A stretch of 48,508 nucleotides of DNA from NCBI GenBank assembly GCA_049282265.1, contig JBAPTR010000288.1, forward strand, positions 1-48,508, in the 5' to 3' direction. This DNA comes from CAYUCJ01 sp049282265. Lineage in GTDB: Bacteria > Desulfobacterota > DSM-4660 > Desulfatiglandales > Desulfatiglandaceae. A program made the translations under genes and the position numbers. The notes beneath the pieces are model-generated. The model had not been told where the DNA came from, ran no database searches, and saw only the letters and a program-made list of their open reading frames with translations. Shown piece after piece: positions 9,129-16,806 of this stretch (the stretch's first letter is position 1; every line of letters begins with the position of its first letter).

Positions 9129-9638
9129 TCAGTCAAAGTGGAATTGCACGGTGATGTCACACGGCCCGCCGCTGAGTTTGAGGCAGCGGCCGAGATCCGG
9201 AGTCCGCGTGTAGGATAGGCCCATGGCGTCAAACCACCCTTCGATCCGTTCAAAGATCCCGCATTCATACTCCGGGAGGAGGCCGGTTTTCATCATGCCC
9301 CGATGTGCGAAGCAATCCAGAAAATGAAACACCTGCCTGTCATTTTCGGGATATTCCATCTGAAAGGTGACGAAGTCCGGAACGAAAACCTCGGCCCCCA
9401 GATCAAACCATTCCCTGTATTCCGCCATGTTTTTCGGGGGCGGCTTCTCAACCGTTTTCATCAATCGCCGGAACTCGATCTGCCCCAGCTTGCGGCATAC
9501 CCGGAGATTCATGGGGCTCGCCCGGACCATGCCGAAGGCCGCAGCCACCTCTCCGTACCAGAGGGCATCGTGTGTCATCCAGTTTTTGATCAAAAGGGCC
9601 CTGAGCTGCTCCTTACTGATCTTGTGTGTTTCAATCAT
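9129..9638 (-). CDS. Conserved protein, DUF6125-like
   Basis: This 169-residue protein starts MIETHKISKEQLRALLIKNW and carries the blocks MTHDALWYGEVAAAFGM, FLDCFAHRGMMKTGLLPEYE and CGIFERIEGWFDAMGL. I associate these with a family annotated DUF6125, found in anaerobic bacteria and archaea. No signal peptide or membrane segment is visible, so it should be cytosolic. Conserved Cys and His residues (C109, H112, C126 by count) could bind a metal or cofactor. No biochemical role is known to me. It lies 188 bases upstream of the ketopantoate-reductase-like gene on the same strand, which is weak evidence for a shared transcript. The family label is from memory and deserves a profile check. Confidence 0.6.
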   Translation of the reverse strand: MIETHKISKEQLRALLIKNWMTHDALWYGEVAAAFGMVRASPMNLRVCRKLGQIEFRRLMKTVEKPPPKNMAEYREWFDLGAEVFVPDFVTFQMEYPENDRQVFHFLDCFAHRGMMKTGLLPEYECGIFERIEGWFDAMGLSYTRTPDLGRCLKLSGGPCDITVQFHFD

Positions 9639-9688
9639 AATCAGGAAACCGATTTCAGCACAGTCACTTCCAGTTGACCTGCCGCGTC

Positions 9689-9802
9689 TTACGAATTCAG
9701 GTAGGCACTAAGCGTCTTCGAGGCCGTCTCCAGGCATTCCTCCACCTTGTCCACGTGCTTAATGATAAGCTCAATGACCTGCCCAAAACTGGTCCTGCCC
9801 AC
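9689..9802 (-). pseudogene. Short coding-like fragment, C-terminal tail of a lost gene
   Basis: A minus-strand frame ending at TAA 9689-9691 reads FGQVIELIIKHVDKVEECLE followed by a short helical tail ending AYLNS. It has a strongly amphipathic, protein-like composition but only 37 codons from the nearest GTG (9802). Upstream, the frame stays open but degrades into low-complexity arginine/proline sequence. It looks like the last helix of a larger gene whose body has been deleted. I do not recognise the family. Confidence 0.3.
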
Positions 9803-9974
9803 CGGTCTGTTGGAGCGGGGATAACGGTGGGGGACACAACAGTGGAGACTCTGGATGTCTGTTCATGAAAAAAATGCGTTCAGTCCCCTGTATACCACGA
9901 AAGAAGTCAGGGCTGCAACATTCCTGATCACCAGCAAGGTGTCAGATGCAAGGCGCCGCATCGTAGATCCCGCT

Positions 9975-10016
9975 GTATTGTGCGTGAGGAGCGACGACAA
10001 GTCGTATGAACAATAC
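9975..10016. repeat. Nested inverted repeat (two-level stem-loop)
   Basis: GTATTGT (9975-9981) pairs with ACAATAC (10010-10016), and inside it ACGAC (9994-9998) pairs with GTCGT (10001-10005). The following bases, ATACGTCGCAAGGAGG, resemble ATACGCCGCAAGGAGG near 11971, hinting at a degenerate repeat family between genes. Function unknown. Confidence 0.4.
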
Positions 10017-10083
10017 GTCGCAAGGAGGAGCCATCGAAGACAAGCAGCTCTTTAGATCCCGCCCGGCGGGGAGATGATCCCTT

Positions 10084-10821
10084 TTACTGCATGTCGCGGA
10101 TGCGGATTTCCATATCCTTCCGGTCCCTGAGTAATCTCAAGAGTTTTGACGTGTCCGTGTCACCGTAATGATAAGGGTAGAGGATTTTTGGCCTGAGAGT
10201 CATCGCAGCGTCAGCCACCATCTCCGGTGTCATCGTATAGGGCAGGTTCATGGGCAGAAAGGCGATGTCAATGCCCTTCAAGGCCGCCATTTCTGGGATG
10301 TTTTCCGTGTCTCCGGCCACGTAGACCCTCTTGTCGCCAAAGGTCAGCACATAACCGTTTCCCCTGCCCTTTGGATGAAAGGGAACGCCCTCGCTGCGCA
10401 TGTGAACCAGGTTGTAGGCGGGAACGGCCTCTATCTTAATCCCTTGAACCGTCCTGGTCTCCCCGTTGTGCATAACCATGCCGGTCCCGAGCTTTTCCGC
10501 GCAGGCGGCGCTCAGCACAAGGTCCGTACCCGCTTTGCCGAGGACCTTGACGGCTCCTGGATCCAGGTGATCCCGGTGGTCGTGGGTGATAAGAATAATA
10601 TCGGCCTTCGGGAATCTGGTGTAATCGGCATATTGACTAACGGGGTCCACATGGATGACTTTCCCTCCAAAGGTGAACATCAGGGTCCCGTGGCCGATGA
10701 AGGTAATCTCAAGGTCCCCCCCGGCTGTTGGGATGGTATCCATCTGGTGTCCTTGTTGAGCGTCTGCCGATCCGGGAAAAAGCAGGAACGCAAGCGCGCT
10801 GAAAAAAAGATATCTGCCCAT
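10084..10821 (-). CDS. Exported MBL-fold metallohydrolase (UlaG/YtkL-like)
   Basis: I place the start at ATG 10821 because a near-perfect ribosome site (AAGGAGGT) lies just upstream, and the resulting protein begins with a signal peptide, MGRYLFFSALAFLLFPGSADA, cleaved about residue 21. Longer in-frame starts up to 10971 would bury this signal. The 245-residue product has the metallo-beta-lactamase metal motif THDHRDH (H80, D81, H82, H85), IGHGTLMF near residue 42, VAGDTE and a late PYHYGD histidine. This is the pattern of UlaG/YtkL-type hydrolases, which act on lactones or phosphodiesters. Export to the periplasm is unusual for that group and is read from the signal alone. The true substrate is unknown. 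Confidence 0.8.
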   Translation of the reverse strand: MGRYLFFSALAFLLFPGSADAQQGHQMDTIPTAGGDLEITFIGHGTLMFTFGGKVIHVDPVSQYADYTRFPKADIILITHDHRDHLDPGAVKVLGKAGTDLVLSAACAEKLGTGMVMHNGETRTVQGIKIEAVPAYNLVHMRSEGVPFHPKGRGNGYVLTFGDKRVYVAGDTENIPEMAALKGIDIAFLPMNLPYTMTPEMVADAAMTLRPKILYPYHYGDTDTSKLLRLLRDRKDMEIRIRDMQ

Positions 10822-11031
10822 AACCCACCTCCTTGAATGATGTTTTCTAACCTTTTCCATTATATTATTGTAAGGCCCGTTTCCGTTTTTTGCAATGGCG
10901 CTGTTGATCATGCCCCAAAAAGTCCGCTTCTCAGTACTTGTTTCGTAATCTACCAAATGCATTGCGGTCATTGACAGTCTGGATTCCGGGTGATATCAAG
11001 GCCTGGAATTTGTTTATCAGGGAGAAGGCTC

Positions 11032-11880
11032 ATGGTATCAAGGGAAAAAGACGGCACATTGAAGAGCCCCGATGGTCTGAAGATCTATTATAGGTACTTC
11101 CGGACCGAAGACGAACGGGCACGCATCGTGATCACCCACGGACTCGGGGAGCATTCCGGGAGGTACGGCAATGTTGTCGACAGGCTTCTTCCCGAAGGTC
11201 TGTCCGTCTGGGCAATGGACCTCCGGGGTCACGGAAAAAGCGAGGGTCGCAGGGGCCACATACAGGCCTTCGACGATTACATGAGTGATCTCGGAGCAAT
11301 GGTCCATCATGTAAGAAAGGAGATTCCTGAGGGGATGAAGTGTCTGCTCCTGGGGCACAGTATGGGCGGCCTGGTTGCCCTGGATTTTGCGCTTAAATTC
11401 CCTGACCTGATCGATGGGGTGATCATATCATCTCCCAGCCTGGGAATCTCGGTGAAGGTGCCTCTTTTCAAGCGGGTCCTGGGCAGCCTCATGTCATCCG
11501 TGCTGCCCAGCCTGACCCTCAAGAACGGGCTGGATACGGACAAGCTCAGCCACGACCCTGCCGTTGCTCCGGCCTACGTGAATGACCCGCTCGTACACGA
11601 TAAGGTGAGCGCCAGATGGTTTACCGAGATCCTTCTGACCATGGAAAAGCTGATGGGTTCAGCTGCCGGGATGGATGTCCCCATATTGTTGCAGCTCGCG
11701 GGGGACGATCACCTGACCGATGTGAGTGCGTCAAGACAATTTTTTGAGAAAATGGTGCTGAAAGACAGGACCCTGCATGTCTATGAGGGGCGGTATCACG
11801 AAATTTACAATGAGCGCGAGGACCTGAGATCGCAGCCGATGGAGGATCTGGCCGCCTGGATAGAAAAACGTCTGTCATAA
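11032..11880 (+). CDS. Alpha/beta hydrolase, monoacylglycerol-lipase-like
   Basis: Starting at ATG 11032 (preceded by GGGAGAAGG), this 282-residue protein is a serine hydrolase of the lysophospholipase/monoacylglycerol lipase group. It has an oxyanion-hole segment THGLGEHSGRY (35-45), DLRGHGKSEG (63-72), the nucleophile S110 in GHSMGG, the acid in AGDDHLTD (D225/D226) and H256 in RYHEIYN. There is no signal peptide, so it should act in the cytosol or at the inner membrane face on glycerides or lysolipids. An upstream in-frame ATG at 10990 adds 14 residues without family support. The gene diverges from the MBL gene across about 200 bases and appears monocistronic. Confidence 0.85.
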   Translation: MVSREKDGTLKSPDGLKIYYRYFRTEDERARIVITHGLGEHSGRYGNVVDRLLPEGLSVWAMDLRGHGKSEGRRGHIQAFDDYMSDLGAMVHHVRKEIPEGMKCLLLGHSMGGLVALDFALKFPDLIDGVIISSPSLGISVKVPLFKRVLGSLMSSVLPSLTLKNGLDTDKLSHDPAVAPAYVNDPLVHDKVSARWFTEILLTMEKLMGSAAGMDVPILLQLAGDDHLTDVSASRQFFEKMVLKDRTLHVYEGRYHEIYNEREDLRSQPMEDLAAWIEKRLS

Positions 11881-12151
11881 CCGGGGGGGACATGCAGTTT
11901 CTGCGTCTCTCCTCCCTTTTTTTGACTACCCGGATCCAGGTCAATGCGTCCAGGGTTCGTGAACAAGCCATACGCCGCAAGGAGGCTCAAACGAAGGCCA
12001 TCTTGCGAAACATTGGACATCTGATGCCTTGATGGCGGATCAGGGGTGTCATATGCATTGGACAAACAGGCAAGTGTGTATTATGTTTTCCGGTGATGGT
12101 GCACGCGTGCAGGTATGTCCATTGAACATCAATTCTGAGGGAATCAACAAA

Positions 12152-13081
12152 ATGGAAAAAACAGATTATGACCTCGTGATCATCGGAGGCGGCCCGGCCG
12201 GGCTCGCCGCAGGACTTTATGCGGCCCGTGCCAGGCTGAAAGTGATATTGATTGAGAAACTGATGCCGGGGGGGCAGTTGGCCCTGACGGACTGGATTGA
12301 GAACTATCCCGGCTTCCCGGAGGGGTTAAGCGGGCCGGACCTGGTCGTGCAGATGACCGAACAGGCCAAGCGTTTTGATCTCCCCATCGAGTCAAAGGAA
12401 GTAAAGTCCCTGGATCTGTCCCAGCCCGTCAAAAAAATCGACCTGGGCGATCGTTCCATGACGACCAAGACTATTATCATTGCCACGGGCGCCTCACCGA
12501 GAAAGCTCGGCGTCCCGGGAGAAGATCTTTTTTACGGAAAGGGGGTATCCTTCTGCGGGACCTGCGACGGGCCGTTTTACCGGGACCTGGAGGTTGCCGC
12601 CGTGGGCGGGGGGGATACCGCTGTCCAGGAGAGTATCTATCTGACGAAATTTGCAAAAAAAGTCTACCTGATCCACAGGCGGGATGAGCTGCGGGCCACG
12701 AAGATCCTGCAGGAACGCGCCTCTGCCAATGACAGGATCGAAATGGTGTGGGACTCGGTGGTGACGAGCATCAACGGGGCGCTGACCAATGTAGGTTCCG
12801 TGACCGTGAAGAATGTGAAAACAGGGGAAACTCGGGATCTTAAGGTTGATGGCTGTTTCGTCTGGGTAGGAACCACGCCCAACACGGGTTTTCTGCCTGA
12901 CAGCGTCAAGCGGAACGACTGGGGTTTTGTTGTAACCGACCAGAAGAGGGAAACTTCTGTGCCTGGCGTGTTTGCTGCGGGTGACGTGAGGAATACCCCC
13001 CTGAGGCAGGTTGTCACTGCTGTGGGAGATGGGGCCATCGCGGCGGTTGAGGCGGAGCATTATATTGAAAATATGGCATGA
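12152..13081 (+). CDS. trxB: Thioredoxin reductase
   Basis: This 309-residue flavoprotein has the FAD motif GGGPAG (12-17), the NADPH motif GGGDTA (152-157), the redox pair CGTC (C135, C138) followed by DGPFYRD, and the C-terminal FAD motif GVFAAGDVRN. Length and order match bacterial thioredoxin reductase, which passes NADPH electrons to thioredoxin in the cytosol. I use ATG 12152 because the FAD motif then sits at the normal distance; the open frame runs 123 bases further upstream without family sequence. The redox motif is CGTC rather than the more common CATC, a mild variation. A small cysteine-rich gene follows 42 bases downstream. No thioredoxin gene is adjacent. Confidence 0.92.
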   Translation: MEKTDYDLVIIGGGPAGLAAGLYAARARLKVILIEKLMPGGQLALTDWIENYPGFPEGLSGPDLVVQMTEQAKRFDLPIESKEVKSLDLSQPVKKIDLGDRSMTTKTIIIATGASPRKLGVPGEDLFYGKGVSFCGTCDGPFYRDLEVAAVGGGDTAVQESIYLTKFAKKVYLIHRRDELRATKILQERASANDRIEMVWDSVVTSINGALTNVGSVTVKNVKTGETRDLKVDGCFVWVGTTPNTGFLPDSVKRNDWGFVVTDQKRETSVPGVFAAGDVRNTPLRQVVTAVGDGAIAAVEAEHYIENMA

Positions 13082-13123
13082 GACCATGTCTTCGGCAGAC
13101 AAGAACTGCAAGGAGAGAAGCTG

Positions 13124-13336
13124 ATGCAGTGCAGATATCACCCAGACCGGGAAGCCTATATTCAGTGCCAAAAAATGGAGATCGGTTACTGCCGGGAGTG
13201 CCTGGACACCTGTGAGGCTTGTACCGACCCGTGTACCTACTGCACATACCGATCCCAGTGCGTTATATGGGAACTGTGCAAGAAGAGCGCAAAACGATAC
13301 CGGCTCGAAGAAGAGGCGAAGGGGCAAGCTTCATAG
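13124..13336 (+). CDS. Cysteine-rich zinc-binding miniprotein (B-box-like)
   Basis: This 70-residue protein has ten cysteines. The N-terminus MQCRYHPDREAYIQC (C3, H6, C15) with C23/C26 resembles a B-box zinc finger, and the middle has repeated CxxC pairs (YCREC, CEAC, CTYC) that could hold a second metal or an Fe-S cluster. A strong ribosome site AAGGAGAG lies just upstream of the ATG. It follows trxB by 42 bases, so co-transcription with a disulfide reductase is plausible and a thiol or metal role would fit. I know of no assigned function. The charged helical tail (residues 53-70) may mediate binding to a partner. Confidence 0.7.
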   Translation: MQCRYHPDREAYIQCQKMEIGYCRECLDTCEACTDPCTYCTYRSQCVIWELCKKSAKRYRLEEEAKGQAS

Positions 13337-13692
13337 GAGGCTAACTTATCCTGCAAACGGCATCCTATGAGGAACGAAGTGGAGGGGAACCTGAGGGTCT
13401 TTTTCAGACGCTTTCTAAACACTCCGGAGGATATGGACGCCAATTTGGGGTTTAAGGGTAGCTATTAGAGAGTGCAAGGACTTCTGGAGGCGTAACCCCC
13501 AAATGGGCGTCCATGTCGGAGTAAGGTGCCAAGTGCCCTATGAGAAAGTGTCCGAAAAAGACCCTCAGGCTCCCCTCCTGAGCTCCGGTGGATGAGACGA
13601 ATTCGTTAGAGGTTGGAATGGGGAAGGTTTACCCGCCGGTCTGATGGCGGGCGGAATGACGAGGGGCTTGGGAGAAGAAGGGGGAAGATGAG
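13337..13692. other. Intergenic region occupied by the palindromic element
   Basis: Most of this 356-base gap is the repeat described at 13351-13578. The remainder (13579-13692) contains a short copied phrase (CCGGTCTGATGGCGGGCGG) and the purine-rich ribosome-binding region of the next small gene. No coding sequence is supported inside the repeat. Confidence 0.5.
13351..13578. repeat. Long imperfect palindromic element, copy 1
   Basis: The outer arms 13381-13405 and 13554-13578 are reverse complements at 24 of 25 positions (left arm begins GGAGGGGAACCTGAGGGTC). The inner arms around ATGGACGCC..ATTTGGGGTTTA (left, about 13433-13454) and its counterpart (about 13492-13514) match at 20 of 22. 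A second copy in the same orientation begins near 48337; 13399-13454 matches 48385-48440 at 51 of 56 bases. There is no open reading frame in it. It could be a MITE-like non-autonomous mobile element or a structured RNA gene. Confidence 0.75.
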
Positions 13693-13869
13693 ATGGGGAA
13701 GGTAGTGCTTGAGTTTTCCGACGCGGAAAAGATGCGGATCGAAGCGATCCTAATGGATGACGATGCGGAGGATGCCCTGCGTTTCTTCAAGGAAATCCTG
13801 AAGCCCAAACTCAGGGCAAAAGGGTCCAGTGCCCTGGATTCCGGAAAGTCCACCGGGATTATGACCTGA
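13693..13869 (+). CDS. Conserved 58-residue protein of unknown function
   Basis: This short gene encodes MGKVVLEFSDAEKMRIEAIL, then MDDDAEDALRFFKEILKP, and ends KLRAKGSSALDSGKSTGIMT. The composition, two predicted helices with an acidic middle and a basic Gly/Ser tail, is that of a real protein. A purine-rich ribosome site (GAAGGGGGAAGATG) precedes it, and I recall similar miniproteins in sulfate-reducing bacteria. No metal ligands, membrane segment or signal are present. It ends 26 bases before the LysE-type exporter start, so the two are probably co-transcribed. Function is unknown. ATG 13688 is out of frame; ATG 13693 is the only sensible start. Confidence 0.6.
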   Translation: MGKVVLEFSDAEKMRIEAILMDDDAEDALRFFKEILKPKLRAKGSSALDSGKSTGIMT

Positions 13870-13895
13870 TCCCATAAGGAAAGGAACGGGAAAAC

Positions 13896-14510
13896 ATGAC
13901 CGGGATCGATTGGTATGGATTTGTTGCGGCATCCGTGGCTGTGGTGCTCGCCCCGGGGCCGGGATCGCTCTTTGTGGCAAGAAGTGCGGCCCTGTCGGGC
14001 GTTGGAGCCGGAACCCGTGCCATGCTGGGGATCATGCTGGGTGATACGTGTCTCATCCTGCTCTCATTTTTCGGGGTGTCCGCGCTGCTCGTGGCCCACC
14101 CGGCGCTGTTTCATGTCATCCAGCTTCTTGGCGCGTGCTATCTCATCTACCTCGGTATCTTCTTCCTCATCCGACCTTCCCGCGAGGATGCGAAAACGCA
14201 ACCACGGTCTCCCGTGCCGTTTCGCAAGGCATTCGCGATTACCTTGCTGAATCCCAAGGCCATACTCTTTTTTACGGCCTTCTTTCCCCTTTTTATTCAA
14301 AGCCCTGAGGGCGGGTTGTTCACCAAGTATGCCTCCCTCACACTGGTTTTCATGGTGGTGAGCGCAACCTACCTCACCATTTTGACCCATGTGACCGTAA
14401 AGGTCGGTATCCGGTTCAGACGCAACAGGCGGATACAATCCATCGCCCAAAAGGCCTGCGGTTCTCTCTTTATCGCATTCGGCCTGAAAGTCGCCGTGAC
14501 GGCAAGATAA
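13896..14510 (+). CDS. LysE/RhtB family amino-acid exporter
   Basis: This 204-residue membrane protein has about six hydrophobic segments and the family signature APGPGSLFVARSAALSGVGA at residues 19-38, plus LGACYLIYLGI and NPKAILFFTAFFP. Those are standard landmarks of LysE/RhtB translocators, which export amino acids or derivatives by proton antiport across the inner membrane. Length matches the family. It starts 26 bases after the 58-residue gene and has an AAGGAAAGG site. The exported compound is not readable. Confidence 0.88.
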   Translation: MTGIDWYGFVAASVAVVLAPGPGSLFVARSAALSGVGAGTRAMLGIMLGDTCLILLSFFGVSALLVAHPALFHVIQLLGACYLIYLGIFFLIRPSREDAKTQPRSPVPFRKAFAITLLNPKAILFFTAFFPLFIQSPEGGLFTKYASLTLVFMVVSATYLTILTHVTVKVGIRFRRNRRIQSIAQKACGSLFIAFGLKVAVTAR

Positions 14511-14528
14511 TCCAATACGGTGAGTCTC

Positions 14529-14868
14529 ATGAAGATAACGGACGAGATATACCGGGTGGGGGGATGGGTCTCACGTCCGGCGAAGATGCCGCCCTTGTGG
14601 ATGGAGGGTGATCACGGCGATCCACACGCCGGGACATTCTCCGGGTTCGGTCGTCTACCAAACAGAGTCAGAAGGTCTGCGGGTCCTGTTTGCCCAGGAT
14701 GTGCATGGGCTCCTTGACCCCACGCTCCTCTCAAACAGGCAAGATTACTTTCATTCCCTGGAGCGCCTCATTTCACTCGACGCTGATATCCCGTGCGAGG
14801 GACACTTTGGCATCTACAAGGGAAGGCAGCGCGTAAAGGGATTTATCGAGTCTTTCCTCCATCCGTGA
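14529..14868 (+). pseudogene. Broken MBL-fold hydrolase gene (frameshift plus deletion)
   Basis: Three frames must be joined to recover a family-like protein. Frame one gives MKITDEIYRVGG from ATG 14529. Near the G run at about 14560-14566 the sense shifts to a frame reading LTSGEDAALVDGG and a stop (about 14571-14611). A third frame then gives ITAIHTPGHSPGSVVYQTES through DVHGLLDPTLL and CEGHFGIYKG to 14868. In intact relatives about 100 residues with the HxHxDH metal motif separate the second and third parts, so an internal deletion is also present. The protein cannot be a working hydrolase. An unrelated intact MBL gene lies convergently just downstream. Confidence 0.75.
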
Positions 14869-14942
14869 AGTCGCTGCTGCTCATAAGTATCAATTGCCTG
14901 GGTCTTTTAATGGGTGACCCTTTTGTTCACCATGGCCAAGTG

Positions 14943-15782
14943 TCAGGCGATCTCAAGTCTTGTCCCCACGCCGAAGGAAATGCATTTCCCCGGGAATGCC
15001 GTCCATAGCTGCACCGTCGCCGCCGTGCCGGTACAGTGTGCCGGAGCCAGCAGTGCCGGCATAAGACGGTGGAACCCATCCAGGGTTTGTTCCATACGTT
15101 CATGGGATGCCGAGCCCAGGTGCATACCGCCCGCAACGCAATAAACAGGTTTGCGCCCCGTTAGTTCCTCCACGTGTCGAAGCGTATTGATCACACCCGC
15201 GTGGGCACAGCCCAGGAGCACCACCGTTCCCTTTGGAGAATCAAAGAAAAGGGCCTGATCATCCATAAGCGTATCCGGCAGGGTACAGTTGCCGTCCAGA
15301 AAAAAAGGACCGCCTGTGTCTTCGAAGGGGGTTGTGCGCGGGATCTCGCCGGTGCTGAAAAGCCCGTCGCCGATCTCTGTGATACCGGCGTTAAGGACCA
15401 TATTGCCTGCCTTTTGACGGAGCAGGTCTTCCACGTTGAAGGGTACGCCGGCCTTACGCCCTGTTCCGTCATCATTTCTTGCGTATTTGGGCTTGAACAG
15501 GTCGGGGTGACCATAAACCTTGGCACCTGGAGCCTTTTGAAGGAAAGCTTTAAGTCCGCCTGTATGGTCATAGTGACCATGGCTGAGGACGACCGCGTCC
15601 GCCTTCAAGAGGTCGACCCCGAGTCGCTCCGCGTTGTGTTCCAGAGCCATACCCTGTCCCGTGTCAAAGAGAATGCGCATGGATTCCGTTTCGATCCAAA
15701 GGGAAAGGCCATGCTCTCCCAGTGTTCCCCGTGGACCGGCCTTGTTTTCAACAATAGTTGTAATGGTGATACGGCGTGTCAT
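14943..15782 (-). CDS. MBL-fold hydrolase, MJ0301/dihydropterin-PRPP-synthase-like
   Basis: This 279-residue protein has the metal motif SHGHYDHTGG (H68, H70, D72, H73) and late blocks GCAHAGVINTLRH and AGGMHLGSAS. These blocks define the MBL subgroup often annotated 7,8-dihydropterin-6-methyl-4-(beta-D-ribofuranosyl)aminobenzene 5'-phosphate synthase after an archaeal enzyme of methanopterin synthesis. In bacteria without methanopterin the actual reaction is usually unknown. No signal peptide is present; it is probably cytosolic. It ends 74 bases from the broken MBL gene and starts 20 bases downstream of the RAYT stop region, so its promoter lies near or inside the transposase end. Confidence 0.8.
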   Translation of the reverse strand: MTRRITITTIVENKAGPRGTLGEHGLSLWIETESMRILFDTGQGMALEHNAERLGVDLLKADAVVLSHGHYDHTGGLKAFLQKAPGAKVYGHPDLFKPKYARNDDGTGRKAGVPFNVEDLLRQKAGNMVLNAGITEIGDGLFSTGEIPRTTPFEDTGGPFFLDGNCTLPDTLMDDQALFFDSPKGTVVLLGCAHAGVINTLRHVEELTGRKPVYCVAGGMHLGSASHERMEQTLDGFHRLMPALLAPAHCTGTAATVQLWTAFPGKCISFGVGTRLEIA

Positions 15783-15801
15783 ACGGGTGCTTTCTCCTTT
15801 T

Positions 15802-16806
15802 TCAGAGAGGTAGGGTCAAGTCTTCGTTTGACCTTTCAATATAAAGGAGAAGACTGTTCTTAATCTCCTCAACGCGTTTTCTGAATTTCACATCTTTTTG
15901 CATTCTGGACTTTACCCGATAAATGACGCTGCTGACGGAACTGTACCGATTCAGATTGAATACCGCGCCGATGGATTCCAACGGTTCTGCACGCAGGGTT
16001 CGTATCAGATAAACGGCAATATCCCGCGGCTCGTTGACCCTACCCCGACGAACTGCTGTCAAGGCTTCCGGGTTTTGTCCATAAAACCGCTCCAGCGCAC
16101 CGAGGATGGTTTCGTTGTCCGGTGCCAGTCCTTTGGATGCGGGTACTTCCTTATGGTTTTTTTGCTCGAAAAACAACTCTTTGATCCAAGCCATAAACTT
16201 TTCACTGCCCAGAATCGCCGGCAGGTATGGCTGCTCCGGCACCCCGAGCAGTTCGTCATCTGCATCCGAGGCCACAAACTGCCTGTAGTGTCTTATCTGC
16301 TCGGCTTTATGTACGGTCAGCATATCCAGCACAAAGCCTTTATGGAGCCAGTTCCATTTTTTGTCATGTGAGATATAGCCTTTATGGCTTGACCAACCAT
16401 ATTGGTCCAGGTGTTCAACAATGCCCGCCTTGAGCGGATTGCGATGAATATAGCGTACCAACTGCAGCAAATACTGGTCGGCTTCAACCAGAATGGATTT
16501 ATACCTTCCGCGAAACAAAGACCCGTCGCAGCCATGGAGCACATTGTATCGTTGAGTGTAAACCCCGTTGATGTGCCGCATGCATCTTGAGAGATTGGCA
16601 TCCGGCGTATTTAAGAGAAGGTGATAATGACCGGGCATCAGGCAAAAGGCGGCAACGCGTACGTTAAAAAGATCCGTGGTCTCTTGCAGCAAATCAATAA
16701 ATTGCTGATAATCCGCGCTGTCTTCAAAAAGCGGTTCGCCCCGTCGGACGCGGTTCATCACATGGTGCCAGGCGTTTGGATAATCTATTCTGAGGGGTCG
16801 TGACAT
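15802..16806 (-). CDS. REP-associated tyrosine transposase (RAYT)
   Basis: From ATG 16806 the 334-residue product begins MSRPLRIDYPNAWHHVMNRV, then LMPGHYHLLL with the HxH metal pair (H60, H62), a tyrosine-bearing helix INGVYTQRYN (Y83 or Y87 nucleophile) and GSLFRGRYKSILVEAD. This is the Y1 HUH transposase domain of RAYTs, the enzymes linked to spread of REP palindromes. Residues about 190-334 add a C-terminal extension with a DnaA-like or helix-turn-helix DNA-binding pattern (RDIAVYLIRTL, SSVSSVIYRVKSRMQ). No catalytic residue is obviously lost. A longer start at 16869 only reads the duplicated flanking DNA. REP-like sequences flank it at both ends. Confidence 0.88.
   Translation of the reverse strand: MSRPLRIDYPNAWHHVMNRVRRGEPLFEDSADYQQFIDLLQETTDLFNVRVAAFCLMPGHYHLLLNTPDANLSRCMRHINGVYTQRYNVLHGCDGSLFRGRYKSILVEADQYLLQLVRYIHRNPLKAGIVEHLDQYGWSSHKGYISHDKKWNWLHKGFVLDMLTVHKAEQIRHYRQFVASDADDELLGVPEQPYLPAILGSEKFMAWIKELFFEQKNHKEVPASKGLAPDNETILGALERFYGQNPEALTAVRRGRVNEPRDIAVYLIRTLRAEPLESIGAVFNLNRYSSVSSVIYRVKSRMQKDVKFRKRVEEIKNSLLLYIERSNEDLTLPL
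15813..15833. repeat. REP-like hairpin at the RAYT 3' end
   Basis: GGTCAA (15814-15819) and TTGACC (15828-15833) form a six-pair stem. The longer word GGGTCAAGTCT (15813-15823) is the exact inverse of AGACTTGACCC at 16849-16859 and 16911-16921 beyond the gene start. This gives an 11-base terminal inverted repeat bounding the transposase, with the downstream end inside its last codons. Confidence 0.65.

Larger units (their letters stand above)
9639..10083. other. Gene-poor stretch with a remnant and hairpin-forming repeat
   Basis: This 445-base gap contains the coding-like fragment at 9689-9802 and a nested inverted repeat at 9975-10016. Near 10057-10070 there is also a GC-rich self-complementary patch just past the stop of the MBL gene, which could act as a weak terminator but has no T run. 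I see no intact gene. Confidence 0.4.
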
